Shown piece by piece: positions 1-11,825 of a stretch of DNA of 64,000 bases (positions are counted from its first letter, which is position 1; each line of letters opens with the position of its first letter). The position numbers and the translations under genes were made by a program. The stretch lies in contig JAFEKR010000010.1 of the NCBI GenBank assembly GCA_019022495.1, forward strand, positions 1,984,001 to 2,048,000, given 5' to 3'. The DNA is from Epichloe hybrida. Taxonomy: Eukaryota; Ascomycota; Sordariomycetes; Hypocreales; Clavicipitaceae. The notes beneath the pieces are model-generated. The model was not told where the DNA came from. It searched no databases and worked only from the letters and a program-made list of their open reading frames with translations.

Positions 1-261
1 ATCTTTTTAATCTAGCTAGATAGCTAGGCCTCTTAATCTAATAGCTACATTGCCTATATAACGTCACTAAAATCAATTCTATTAGTATATAAGATATTGT
101 AAAAGTTATCTAGATTAAATTTAATTAGTTAATAACTGCCAAAACCTTCCGTTATGTTACGTTAAATAAATATTTAACGTGGTGGTTCTACTAGTCCCTG
201 ACCGTAGAGCTGCACCTGTACAGCTGTTGCCAGCTGGCAACTAGCTCCCTACATTTCAATA
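1..261. repeat. End of an LTR-like repeat (family R1), cut by the window edge
   Basis: This stretch is a near copy of 59049-59309. Both contain the same preserved block around the words GACCGTAGAGCTGCACCTGT and end with CTACATTTCAATA. The other copy is a complete 826-bp insertion with a 5-bp TSD, so this copy is the right-hand third of the same LTR. Differences between the two are mainly C/T and G/A. The downstream sequence (262 on) could be the element interior or chromosomal flank; a stretch at 270-290 ending in ATTCGAG could be a tRNA primer site, but this is weak. Confidence 0.75.
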
Positions 262-414
262 ACTAGGGTATTAAATCGATTCGAGCTAGGGTAGGTTAGA
301 AGGTCGAAAATCAGAAAAGAAGGTTAAATTTAGAAGGAAAGGTTAAAGCTAGAAACAAAGGTTAAAGCTAAAAAGGAAGGTCAAAAGGTTAGAAAAGGTT
401 AAAAGGTCAGAAAG

Positions 415-720
415 GAAGGGTTTAACCTAGCTAACCTAGGTTAAGAGGGAAAAGGTCATAATAGTCGTGATTATTTGATTTAACTAATCCAATGATTTTG
501 ATGATATTAGATAAGTTAGATAACCTTAATTAAATGATCGGAATGAAGGGATTTAATCTAGCTACTTAGATCAAAGAGGGAAACAGGTTGTGATAGTTCT
601 GATTAATTAATCTAACTAATCCAACGATTTTAACGATATTAGATTAGTTAGATAACCTAGATTGATTAATCAGAACGAAGGGATTTTATCTAGCTAACCT
701 AGATTAAAGGGAAAAGAGGT
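415..720. repeat. 131-bp tandem repeat, about 2.3 units
   Basis: Units begin with GAAGGG at 415, 545 and 677, giving periods of 130 and 132 bp. Each unit carries the words CTAGCTA, then AACTAATCCAA, GATTTT, GATATTAGAT and AGTTAGATAACCT in the same order. The third unit stops after about 44 bp. The preceding 300-414 stretch is purine-rich with irregular AAGGTTA words. The array sits downstream of the R1 LTR end, so it may be the leader of that element. Confidence 0.8.
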
Positions 721-1375
721 AAGAAGCTACTAATAATTGTAATAATTATACAAAGGGATAACCAAAGGGGGAAATAACAAGAGAGGCAATGTTAGGAGAG
801 GATTATTATCCAATTTAACGGCAGAAGGTCTAATAGGACTATTCCCCATTCCTCCACTATTTTTGTTAGGCGAAAACAACCACCTAAAAACAACGGAAAT
901 AACAGTGATAATAAAGCTAACGATAACGATAGAAACAATAATATTAATAATGCTAACGAATTTAACAATATTAATAATAGAACCTAAATAATGGGATTTA
1001 GGCCTATGATATTTTCGATCTATCACAAGGATCTAAGCTAAAAGAGAGGTTAATCTATCTATATTAAAGTCCTTATATTATAATAGCAAAGGTTTGCAAT
1101 CTACGCCTAGGATCTAAGCTAGGGGAGGTAAGGTCTCTTTCTAATATTAGGTTATTTTATGAATTAAATAATCTAAGCTACAGGCAATAAAAGGAGAGTT
1201 AATTTTCTATAAAAGGGGAGGGAATCTAGGGATTTTATCTAGCTAGATAGTCACATCACTAGGGATCCGATGTGGCCAGATTGATCTGACGAAGCCAATA
1301 GATCCAACGATGCCGAGGTCTACAGGCCTGTGGTCTTGTGAGAGAGGTCTCGAGAGGTCACAATCCTAGCCACAC
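721..1375. other. Moderately AT-rich stretch, no supported gene
   Basis: A plus-strand segment near 860-990 would encode an Asn-rich peptide, but it has no start, no homology that I recognise, and is low complexity. A better preserved patch at about 1245-1370 keeps CpG and CpA words (GATCCGATGTGGCC, GGTCTCGAGAGGTC), unlike the DNA that follows. I see no complete feature. Confidence 0.4.
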
Positions 1376-2815
1376 ATTATATATCTTTATAGTATACCTA
1401 TTACTCTTATAAATAAAGTAATTAAGTACCTTATACCTTAAAGTAATATATCTAGGCTAGTTATACTTAAAATACTTAATAAATAACCTTTTTAATAACT
1501 TCTTACTTTATTAGTATAACTCTCTTATAAAAGAAGTAAATTAATATCTTTTCTTTTTATTATTCTATAGGTATTAACTAGATTAACTAAACTAGCTTAT
1601 TTTAATTATAACTTTTACTTTCTTACCTTAGCTAATTAAATAGCTTTGAGTTATTAAAAACTTTTAGCTAAGTATTGACTTCTTTATTGTATTATTAAGG
1701 CTATTAATAAATATATAAATTCTAAGGTATTGAGGAATTTAATCTCGTAATTTAATCTTTACCTTTAACTAAGACTTTAAAAAAGACTAAAATAACTAAT
1801 ACTTTTCTTACTTAAAATATAGTAATAATCTTATTATATTTAAGCACTATATATTCTTATTTATTCTACTTATTTTCAATTAACTAATAAATTTATCCTA
1901 TATATAAGTATCAAAGTCTAATTAGCTATCTTTAGTTATATACCTTATTTAATTTTACTTTACCTTATTTACTAAGTAATTACTAGTATAAGTAATATTA
2001 GTTATATTAGTTATATTCTCTTTAAAAGAAGTACTATTTAACTAAAAAATTATATATAAGTTTACTAAAAAAGACTATAAGCTATTATATATATTCTCTT
2101 CATAAATGAGAGTTTTTAACTAAGTCTTTATATAGCTAATATACTATAATACTATTACTAAGTTAGTACCTCCTAAGGATTTTATTAACTAAAGGGTAAT
2201 TATAAGGTTTACTAAATCTAGAGAAATTAAAAATCTAGCTTTAGAATTAACTAATAGTAAATTTTACTTAATTACCTTAAGTTCTTTTTCTATTTATAAG
2301 AGTTATTACCTCTTTTATATATACTATAGCTATATCTTAGTTTATTTATAGTATATATCTAGTATATTTCTATTATTATTATTAGTTTTATTACCTTTAC
2401 TAGAATTAGGATTAGTAAATATTATATTCCTTTTTTAATTTCTATTACTAGTCTTAAAGAGAGTAAAATCTATATTCTAATTACTATATAAATATAGCTT
2501 AATTACTATATAACCCTTATTTATATTAGGTCCTTAACTTTATATTATTATCCTTCACATAGTATTTAGTTAATAGCTTACTTACTTAAAAAGGTAAAGA
2601 GTTTAACTTATTATAATTACTATTAGAATAAAAAAAAAAGCTAACTAGATTTTACTATACTAATAAAATATAGCTACCTTAGGGTTAGGTTATAAAGGTT
2701 TTAAACTCTAACTTACTATATAAAAGTAAGTAATTCTTACTATATACTTTACCTTATATATATATAGTAAGCTTATAGCTAGGGAGTGGTTCTTATTTAT
2801 TAAGATTATTTAAGA
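1376..2815. other. RIP-type AT-rich DNA, unclassified
   Basis: Very AT-rich, TpA-rich and almost free of CpA, with stop codons in every frame. This composition matches the RIP-mutated retroelements elsewhere in the window, so it is probably a decayed repeat. I could not match it to any of the other families here. A faint resemblance on the minus strand to a pogo/Fot1-type transposase N-terminal region was not strong enough to call. Confidence 0.5.
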
Positions 2816-3774
2816 ACCCTCTATGCCTCTCTGCCCTGCCCATTCACAGAACCCTAACATCCATCTGTGCTCCTAATAATAGGTTATTTAAAAATTAAAT
2901 AATTAGTTAACTGAATAAATAATACTAATAAAAAAGAAGCTTATAATTCCTTTTTATAAATATTAAATAAATATTACTATGTTAGACTATAAAGCTAGGT
3001 TTTAATATAGCTATATAAATTAAGTTATCTAACATTATAAGAGAGTAAAAATAGAGACTTAAATAGCTATATACTTATACTATAAAGGGTGTAATTTACC
3101 TATATAAAATATACTATAGATTTACTAAGGTACTAGAAAGGGACTAAGTCTCTAGGACTTTATGTCTTAGTGGTCAAGCGCTAAGACTATTGTGTAATAA
3201 GGGAGGGTGCTCTGACTGTGGCTCTGACACTTATTTAGTACGCGCGGCCTAGTAAGCTTTGGGGGCTGGAACGTTTTCAGGGCTTAAGGGTAATACTATA
3301 GCTTACTAGTTGAGTGGCTGGTTTAGTGAGCTGCCTAGGGATTAGTGCCCCGCTATTAGAACGTATCTAGCACGTGCGGCCCCACAAACTTGGGGGCTGG
3401 CACGTTTTCAGGGTCTTCGGGGATAGAATTAGGAAGGTGTGGCTTATCTGCTGTGCAGAGGATTTGTTACCATATAGATAGATACCCTGGGCGACCTATA
3501 TTACTATGTAGGACTTCCATTATCTCTTGGGATTGATAATCCAGTAGTTTACTGTGAGCTAGGGTAAAGACCAGGGGAGGCGACAGGGGATTGTAATATC
3601 GGAGAAATAGTTAGGGGGTGGATATAAAGTTTATTACCGCGCTTAGCTATAGAGTCATGGACCTGTCCTCATTGCCTCTAACCTGGATTACCTTGCCTAG
3701 CGTACAGTCCTGATCCGGGTTTTCCGCTAGATACTAGCCCTGAGATATCTAGGAAATCTAGAAATCTAGAAATC
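2816..3774. other. Intergenic region upstream of the Zn2Cys6 gene
   Basis: The composition rises from RIP-like to normal towards the gene. A 65-bp preserved island (2816-2880) is followed by AT-rich DNA to about 3150. From 3160 the sequence keeps CpG and CpA. The promoter of the gene at 3775 should lie in the last few hundred bases, but no confident TATA or CCAAT box was seen. Directly before the start codon, AAATCTAG-like words are repeated (about 3750-3774). Confidence 0.5.
3236..3422. repeat. Diverged direct repeat, 55-bp core, 132-bp spacing
   Basis: 3236-3290 and 3368-3422 share the order TAG-ACG-GCGGCC, then CTTGGGGGCTGG or close to it, then ACGTTTTCAGGG. The spacing and weaker similarity in the flanks suggest a diverged tandem duplication of about 132 bp. 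It lies about 350-540 bp upstream of the regulator gene and is GC-richer than the surrounding repeats. Confidence 0.7.
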
Positions 3775-5517
3775 ATGTTTAGTACTCTACGGCAAACGTT
3801 TGGTAATAGAGACCAACTCCACAGCGTGGAGATTGTCCCGCCCTTTGACAAGGAAAGGACATCAATGCGGACGGCCTGCGAGAGATGCCGCACACAGAAG
3901 GTAGGCAGAGCACGTTCATTCATCATTGTCTAGTTGAAGTCTTTCTCGACACACCGTAGAGACCTTTTCATTCGACATCCATGGAACTAACTAACGTTGG
4001 GTTGCTTTTAGTCCAAGTGCGTGAGCGGCGAGAACGGCTGTATGCTGTGCGTTGCCAAGAACCGAAAATGCGAGTACTCAGTCGTCTCGAGGCCTCGAAG
4101 GCGTGCGTCCAGCGTCGCTAGTGGTGGTTTAAAGTCCCGGAAGGACGACAACAACCTAGTTATCAACCAGCACAAGCAGTCGAACCAGGCGGGGATAATT
4201 AAACGCCGGTCTCGAGTGCAGACTACGAGACAATCATCGCCGTTATCGACGTCGTCGTCATCCCCCGAAAGCCAAGTGAGGGTCGCACCAGATTCGCAGC
4301 CCTCGCTTCAGGACAATAGCATTGCAACAGCCGGGTCAGATACAGGCGTAGAAGATGCACAGCGACTCTTTTTCAGCGGCACACTCTTCCCAGACTCCCT
4401 TGGGCAGGTCCCGGCCGTCTTTCCGCAGCTCGACCCCGCCGCCGGGGACTTCTTTGGGAATGTGGCCGGCCTCACGCCTATGGCTGTCGCGAAACTCGGG
4501 GCAGGCCTCGGTGGTAGTGGTACAGCCGAAACATCAACCGCTCGAGAAGACAGAGGCAAGCACGATGACAACAAATCCCTCCACACTTCGCCGGCGGCAA
4601 ACAGCCTGTTTGAATTCGGTGTGGACCAGATGGACTTTCTGATGGATAACTCGCACATCCCTACTATTACGATGGCTCCCAGTGCCCACGATAACAAAGT
4701 CACAACCGAGACCCAGCCTGCGACTCATTTCTCAACACCGCCAGACTTGGATGCCACCTCCACTTCTACATCTTCATCTTGCTGCTGCATGATGACAGCC
4801 GTGAGCATCTACGAGGCCTTGCAGGTTCAGCTCGTTTGGGGCGATCCCGTTGCCGGCCCGTCGCCGGCACCAAGTCCCAAGTCTGCGTCGACGGACTTTC
4901 CATACTCGTCTGGGTCGTCCTGGTCAGGGTCAGGGTCAGGGTTAGGAGTAGACATGGGATCAGGCTCGGCAACATACCAGACAACGCCTCTTATGACCCA
5001 GCAAACGATTCTACAGCGCCAGAAGACCATACTTGTCCGTTTCGAGTCCCTCAGGTGTGGCACCTGCTGGTCCCGGCCGGACTTTGTCATGCTGATAATC
5101 ACCATGTGCGATCGCATGCTAACCAGTCTGGAGGCGGTCGAACGTTTCGTTTGCAGCAAAATCGATAACACAAACGGGGTTAGTTCCAACACCACCGCTG
5201 CGGCAGACGTCAACGCCATGACAACATCACGCGCACAGCTAGATCTGCCACCCCTGTCCCGCTCACGCCAGGTCCTGCAGCTTCGGATGAATGCTTGGCA
5301 GATCGACGACGATGACGAGCAGGAATTAGTTATCAGCCTGATCAAGTCCCGCGTAACAAGGCTCGGCAATCTGATCGCCATGGCTGAGGGCACAGGGAGC
5401 GCAAACGCGTGGCTTTGGCACGAGAGGCTGGCCCAGGCGCTGCGGAAGAGGTCTAACAAACTTCTTATTTCTTTGTCGTTTCGCGGCTTTCCTTGCGACC
5501 TAGTTTCGCCCTATTAG
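3775..5517 (+). CDS. Zn(II)2Cys6 transcription factor, AflR-like
   Basis: Two exons, 3775-3900 and 4012-5517. The 111-bp intron has a GTAGGC donor, a CTAAC branch site at 3991-3995 and a TTTTAG acceptor. The protein is 543 residues. The intron splits the binuclear zinc cluster; once spliced, six cysteines stand at 35, 38, 45, 52, 55 and 62 in perfect C-x2-C-x6-C-x6-C-x2-C-x6-C spacing. A basic, Ser/Thr-rich linker follows (about 63-130). Two Cys-containing helical segments, near 299-316 (CCCMMTAVSIYEAL) and 391-415 (CGTCWSRPDFVMLIITMCD), and a C-terminal helix region (about 453-530) resemble the AflR regulatory domain; that assignment is by pattern, not search. A Gly/Ser stretch at 341-365 is encoded by a TCAGGG hexamer run. 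Such proteins are nuclear activators of secondary-metabolite clusters. The start at 3775 gives the longest frame; Met31 at 3865 is an alternative. The gene is intact with normal base composition, beside heavily mutated repeats. Confidence 0.88.
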
Positions 5518-6117
5518 TTGTGGGGAGTTTATATAGACTGGTTAGAATGGCCCCTTCAGAATTAAATAAGGGGCAAGCACTTTCTCTGGGCAATTTAGAT
5601 AAGTGGAATGTAGAAAACTCTGTTCAAGTAGAGGAGGAATATAGTTAGCCACACTACGAGTTAGAACATCGAGGTCTCATAACGTTTTATACAGCTACAA
5701 GATAGATCATAGTTACATCTTCTAAGTCCAGTTTCTATTATCGTACGACTTCCTGCCCGTGCTGCATAACTTTCAACGTCTGCCTTCGGTTAAATGATAC
5801 GACCTCTTAATTTCCGGGATTCGGACACGTATCCAGTGTTGCAGTTCGTTCAGACGCGCAGCTGCGGTTGAACCTTGCCGCTGTGGACATATTTCCGCCT
5901 CGTCGCTCCGGCCCCACCTCCGCCCTGCCCAGTGACGAGACGGTCGATGGCCGACGGCCACGGAGCAGCGTAAGCATAATGCGGCCTGATGAGATTAATT
6001 AGGCACGACACCACCCTCAAGGACTAGACCTCAGGAGATATTAATCCATCTGGTCCAAGTTGTACCTCGATATAAGGCACTCGGATTCTGTGGAATGATG
6101 CAGACGGAGGCAAAGAG
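5518..6117. other. Downstream flank of the regulator gene
   Basis: Normal composition from 5720 to 6110, with no reading frame I can support. A 62-codon minus-strand frame at 5773-5961 is Arg-rich and unconvincing. The 3' untranslated region of the regulator probably occupies the first part. The RIP-mutated block begins abruptly at 6118 with the LTR of Copia-D. Confidence 0.5.
5944..5954. promoter_or_regulatory. TCG-N5-CGA motif, AflR-type site candidate
   Basis: The 11-mer TCGATGGCCGA fits the TCG(N5)CGA palindrome known for AflR-family binding. It lies about 430 bp past the stop codon of the AflR-like gene. Six fixed bases occur by chance about once per 4 kb, and no target gene is next to it, so this is only a candidate. 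Confidence 0.2.
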
Positions 6118-6353
6118 TGATTAGAAGAGAAGATAATGTAAAATTGCTATCTAGGAATTCGGAATCTAGAAGAGAAAAGAGAAGCTTATAAGCTTTAAAT
6201 CTATAAGTAATAAATCTAGGTCTTTAAATAAAGCCTATAATAAACCGCAATATTAAATATAATGCAAGAAGCTATATTATTAAATAAAAAGGGAATAATA
6301 AGAGTAATGCCTAATATCTAAGGCTATAAATAAGGCTATAAATATCCTTAACA
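6118..6353 (-). repeat. 3' LTR of Copia-D
   Basis: 236 bp, from TGATTAGAAGAG on the left to CCTTAACA on the right, so TG...CA ends. The polypurine tract lies just inside its right edge. The left half keeps some CpG while the inner half is AT-only. No second copy was found in the window, so the borders rest on the terminal dinucleotides and the purine tract. Confidence 0.55.
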
Positions 6354-6399
6354 CTACCCTTAGTAGTGTATCTAGCTAGTAATAAAAAGAAAAAAAGAA

Positions 6400-9300
6400 A
6401 AGTAAAAAAATTAAGGTTATTTATAAAGCCTTTAAAATATCTTTCTTTATAAAGTCCTTAGCCTTTATTATTTAAAGAAAGCAAATAAAATCACTATATT
6501 TAATATATTCTAGACCTTTTATAAATCTATTAGTAATTATTTGTTTAGTGCTAATTTATTAAAGATAAAAATCCCCTTAAAAATCCCCTTAATAAGCTTT
6601 TTATATAATCTATTTATAGCGTAAATTAATATAATAAGTGCGTCCCTTATGCTTCTTATTAAGCATATTAGTTTTTATATTCTAGCTATTTATAAGTAGT
6701 AATAATAGGTATAATTACTTAATCCTAAAGTTATTAAGAAGTTAAGTAACCTAAAGCATTAAGAGGCTAGTTAGTATAAGGTTAATAAATTTAGCTTTTA
6801 TAAAGCTAAGGGCTATAAGAGTTTATTTCTTTAATTACTAAAGGATATATCCTTTAGTAAGGGTTATAATATGCCCTATAATTAAATATCTTATATCTAG
6901 GTTATTAGCAAGAGAGGCGTTACTAAATCCCTTTACTTAAAGTATTAATTTAGAGTCTAAAGAACTATATTCTCTAAGAATAATTCCTAAATTATTTACT
7001 CCTATAAGGTATTACTAAAGGTATTTCTTAAGATTTATATATACTTACTTTAGTGTGGAATTTTTACTATAAAGTTAATTAACTATAAATATAATATTAG
7101 GTTATATAAATACTAAAAGCTAGTTAAAGCTTCCTATGCGTTTTACCTAGTTATAGAGGTTATAGACTATATTAAGCTCTTTTTAATTAGCTAGAATAAT
7201 AGTCTTTAGAAGCTAGAAAATATTTAAAGTATTAAGGTTATTAATATTAAATTTCTTTATAATAGTTTATATATAAAGCCTTTAGTAAAGAAGTATAGTG
7301 TAATTAGCATAATTATAAATAAATTTAATACTAAGAAATAGCTTAATATTGCCTAAATGCTTTAATTTATAGTGTTTTTATAATTCCTTAATAATATTTA
7401 TAATAATTATAAGGGTCTTTTCTATAATAATTATGTTATTTATATATAAAAGAAGTATAATATTATTATATTAAAAAATATAAAGTTTACTTAATAGCCT
7501 CTTAAAGCCGTGCTATTTAAGTTCCTTAGTAATATTATTTAGCTACTAAAGAGAAGAAATAAGTAAGCTATAAAGAGCTCTTTTAAGCTTATAGACTTTA
7601 GTTATACTATCTAAGTAACTATAAGGTTATTTAATATAAATATCTCCTTATACTTTAGTATTAAAGAAGGTATTTATAATATTATATTACTACTAATTAT
7701 AATTAAAGGTAGTAATAAGTGTGTAAAATACTTATAAAGAAACTAAGTATACTATTACTATATAAAGGTCCTTATTACTAAAGACCTCTAGATTTTAGTT
7801 TTCTCTTATAACTTATCTTACCTTTAAATAGGGGTTAAGATTAATTAAGTACTTTATAGTATAAACTTATTAGCTATTAAAGATTTTTATATCTTTAGGA
7901 GTAAAGACTAAATTTTAGTAGTTTTTTTTATTAATTTTAAGGAGTTCTTTCTTTTTAGTAAGTCTTTAGAAGATATAATAGTTATCTATAGCTTTAGCCT
8001 TATACTAATTAAATAAAATATTAATCTTTATATTAGCTATATTAGCTACTTTAAGCATTAGGAATGCGTATAAGGTAGTAATTTCCTTTACTTTATTATT
8101 ATATAGGTTATTATTATTATAATAAATTATAAGGTTTAATTAATAAGATCCTAGAGGTAAGGCTTTTTTCTTGCTAGATATTATAATATTAAGGTAATCT
8201 TAATGTATATTAAATTAAAGAGATTATCTTAGGGGCTTAGGTTTAGGTTTAAGTTATTATTAAATAATATTATTATTATTATCTTTAGCTTCTTTATTTA
8301 GGAAGGCCCTAGGCTAATGCCTTAGGAGAATAGTATTCTCTTTAATAATTTATTATTATTAGCTTATAAAGTCCCTTTAAGGAGGACTTTTAGAGGGTAT
8401 TAAAAAAGAGCTTTAAGATAGTAAAGGCTTAGTCCTAGTAAGAGAATTATCTTTCTCCTTAAAAGAGTAGTAATTCTTATTTATTTCTAAGGAAACTAAG
8501 GGGTTATTTATAAAATAGACCTTTTTCTATTTAATATTACTAATAGGCTAGGGATAGGGTTTCTTTATAGGTAGAATATTAATAATATAATAGCTTTCTT
8601 TAGTAAAAGAAAGGTTAATAAGGTTTGCAATGTAAATAGTCTTATAAGCCTTAAATTTAGGAAGCATAGATATATTCTTATTAAAGATATATCCCTTATA
8701 TATATAATCCTCTAATCTTTAGGGATTTAAACTTTATAAAGGTAATATTTAAGGCTATCTATGCCTATAAGTTAACCCTTCTTAGCTTATAGCGCTATCT
8801 TCTATAATTAAATGTAATGTTTATTAGGAATACGTATATATATAATACATCCCTATGTAGGTAAGTATTAAATTAAGGCGTTATTTTTAAGGCCTAGGAC
8901 ATTAAATAATGCCTACTAAGGAGATTAATTATCCTTATTACTATATGTAAGTAATAGATTAGTGATTTTAGCTATATGCTTTATAGTATATAGCTAGAGA
9001 AGTTCTAGTAATTTAGCTTTAATTATTAAGGATTATGCTATCTTTATAAGGGTTTAACTAGCGCGTTTAATAAGGCCTTAATAGGTAAGAATATATAAAG
9101 CGCTAGTTTAATAAATAATTTCCTCCTTCTAATAAAAGAGTTTAAACTTCTCTCTAAGGAATTTAGTTATATTATTTATATAGAAGCATTTAATAGTAAA
9201 ATCACTGCTTATATTCTAAATAGTAGTTTTCTAAGCTTAAATTGCTTTAACTACGCTAGCTTTATTAGTAGTTAGGATTACCTAGTAAAAGCGTGTATAG

Positions 9301-10950
9301 GCATTAATTATATATAATATATACTTCTTCCCTTTAAAGCCTTTAGGCTTATATTTAATAAAGTCCTAGAATATATAAGAAAGGAAAGTAATTATATTAT
9401 TAGAGTTTTCTTAATAAATTATTTAGAGGGCCTTTAATAAAAGGTAAGCTAAACACTAGAAATTAATTAAGGAGGTAGGGTTAATAATAATTCCTGCCTC
9501 TTTATAGGCTAGTATAATTTGTTCTTTCCCTATATGCCTAAGTCTCTTATATAAGAGGCTAAATTTTACTTTCTTAGTAATAGATTTGCTTAATAAGGCT
9601 ATAAAGTTAAATTAGGGTTCCTTCTCCTTAAGAATTAATATTAAAACATTAGACTTCTAGTTATAAGAAGCGATAGTATTACCTATAGACTTTAAGATTA
9701 ATTAATCTTTAAATCTATTTATAATAATACCTCCTTACTTAAGAAGGCCTAGTAAAATTATATTAACTTTAGCCTTTAGTGCCTATTAGGTATTAAAAAG
9801 TTCTAGATAGCCTTTACTAATAGGGAGTTTAATATTGCTAATGCCTTTAATATTAAGTTATTCTTTATTACTTAATATTATTAGTCTAGTAATTATATTA
9901 GTGTTTAAATAGGTAAACTATTTAGTTATATTAAATATATAAGTATTATATTTAAACTTAATAATATAGTCTTCCTTTATAAGGTAATTTGCTATTATTT
10001 AAAAGGAATAGTTTTAGTTAATTACTATAAAAGAGATGTTACTTCCTATAGAAATAATATTAGAAAAGGTAGTAGTAGTAGTTATAGTTAAGTTACCTTT
10101 TTTCTTTATTAAATTAGGCCTTTTCTATAGATAAAGTTTCTAATAATTATCCTTTAAATAAATTAGTTACCTAGGAGATATTAAATAACTATAATCTAGC
10201 TTAATAGTCTTAGAGGTTTTGTTCTTCTTTATTAGAGCTTTGCCTTTACCTTTTATATTAGCATTATCCTTATTATTCTTTTATTAGGTTATGTAATTAA
10301 CCTTTTAGTCTTTCTAAGGCTTATTAACTTTATATATTAAGTAAGTAAGCATACTCTCTTTTATAAGCTTTAATTTAGAGAATCCCTTAATTTTCTAAGC
10401 ATTATAAATATTAGGTATTAAGCCTTTAATTACTTTAATAGTCTATAATACCTAAATAATATTAGGGATCTTTTTAATCTTATAAATTTAGTTCTAAAGG
10501 TTTTAGTAGTAGTCTAGCTAAGCTTATATTATAGAGAAATTAGCCCTCTTAGACTAAGAGAACTATTCTAGTAGTTTAATAATAGCTAAATTAGCCTTAA
10601 ACCTATAATTACTTTTAATTAATTATATTATTTTAGTGACTAGTATTATATTAGTTTATCCTATATGCATTAAATTCTTTTAGACTTATAAGAAAAGGCT
10701 TTACTATATAATAAAAAAGAGAATAGTATAATACTTATTAGTCTCTTAGAACTAGAGAGTTATTTTAGTTAAGTATTATATAAGTTATATAATATAGACT
10801 TATATTTAGATTAAAATCTTCTATTCCTTAAAGTTCTTAGCTCCCTTAAGAGAAGTAATAACTATAGTCCTTATATACTATACCTTAGTAATATTATTAA
10901 GTTTAGTTAAATTAGGTTAAGTAGCTAGAATAGTACTAGAAGCACTTATA
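6400..10950 (-). pseudogene. Copia-D gag-pol remnant
   Basis: Stops interrupt every frame, but protein-level signals remain on the minus strand. Near 9520-9570 a segment reads like the pre-integrase box (LYKRLRHI, for the usual LWHRRLGHI). Near 8890-9050 is the integrase C-terminal part. At 7435-7446 the reverse transcriptase active site reads YINN in the place of YVDD, explained by two G-to-A changes, followed by a segment resembling the usual KHLGNIKLFLSIKF region. RNase H should lie between about 6400 and 7000. The gag part (about 10000-10950) is too decayed to define. Confidence 0.65.
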
Positions 10951-11065
10951 TTAGCTATAATATAGGAAAGGAAGGGTAAGGTTATATATTAGAATTTACG
11001 TACTCCTATTACTATATATATTTAATACTAATTATTATTAATTTAGTCTAATAGGACTTATAGTA

Positions 11066-11335
11066 TACTAGGAGCGCAGAGGTCAAAGATAGGATGTTTA
11101 TCAAAGCGGGTCTTTAGAGAACCTTTAGGCTATGCGGATAACAAAGAGGCTAGCTAGCTATAAGATAGTTATATGCTTATAAAGCAAGGTATTTATTAAA
11201 GACTACACATATTATTAGTACTAGGTTAGAGATTAAAACCTTCATATACTTACCCCTAGCTAGTATTTATCTAGTAGTAACTATAATAGTCTTAGCTATT
11301 ACTTTATTTATAACCTTTTAGTATAAGCTATAATA
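11066..11335 (+). repeat. 5' LTR of Gypsy-1
   Basis: 270 bp, same length as the other five LTRs of this family. The outer half keeps CpG and CpA (GAGCGCAGAGGTC, ATGCGGATAACAAAG). The inner half is RIP-mutated. Confidence 0.9.
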
Positions 11336-11825
11336 AATTAATCTCTTTAAACCTTTTTAAGGATATAAACTATTAGCTAGATTATTATATAGCTAATGCT
11401 CTAAAAATCTATAAGAAATATACTAGTACCCTATAATAATTAAGCTATAGATAATTAGGAAGTTAAAGAACCTCTATAATTTAAAACTATAGATAATAAG
11501 GTATAATAAACGCTACTTAATCCTAATTTAAGTAAAGGTATAGATAATATAACTAAAGAAAAAAAGGGTATTATAATAACATTATAAGGTTATATAAGCT
11601 AAGCTATATTACCTTTAGAGAAGATAAAAAGTCTTATAAATAAAGGTATAAATTAGAGAGCTTAAGGTAAATCTAGGATTAGCTAGACTTTAAACTAGAC
11701 TTATAATTACCTCTTAATCTAGACTTATAATTACCCCTTAAACATTAGCTATAATTTTACCTATAGTCTATAATAACTTAGTAGTAATTATATAGTAAAG
11801 TAATCTTATTAAAATATAGATAAAA

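Larger units (their letters stand above)
6118..11065 (-). mobile_element. Copia-D: truncated Ty1/copia element, RIP-mutated
   Basis: Read on the minus strand, the element keeps the copia order of gag, integrase, reverse transcriptase and RNase H towards lower coordinates. The 3' LTR is on the left (6118-6353) and is followed inwards by a purine tract (complement of CACTACCCTT, 6351-6360). No matching 5' LTR is found on the right, where the sequence stops at Gypsy-1. Domain positions are given in the pseudogene entry. Confidence 0.75.

Noticed and set aside
730..1026. 98-codon minus-strand frame with hydrophobic Ile/Val-rich peptide
   Set aside because: Low-complexity product of AT-rich repeats (the other strand is Asn-rich); no homology or splice context.
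2671..2690. Telomere-like TTAGGGTTAGG
   Set aside because: Two units only, inside RIP-type DNA; no array.
1400..2800. Faint pogo/Fot1-like transposase resemblance on the minus strand
   Set aside because: Only scattered residues fit after many stops; no terminal repeats or TA duplication could be set.
3165..3240. tRNA-like words (TTAGTGGTCAAGCGCTAAGAC)
   Set aside because: Resembles a D-arm box A, but no box B, acceptor stem or anticodon arm can be paired.
4308..5459. Several overlapping frames on both strands of the regulator gene
   Set aside because: Shadows of the real exon 2, with unnatural composition.
3865..5517. Start of the regulator at Met31 instead of Met1
   Set aside because: In frame and possible, but the upstream ATG at 3775 is also in frame without stops; the longer form was kept and the alternative noted.
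5773..5961. 62-codon minus-strand frame
   Set aside because: Arg-rich, no recognised motif, no homologous context; likely chance in GC-richer DNA.
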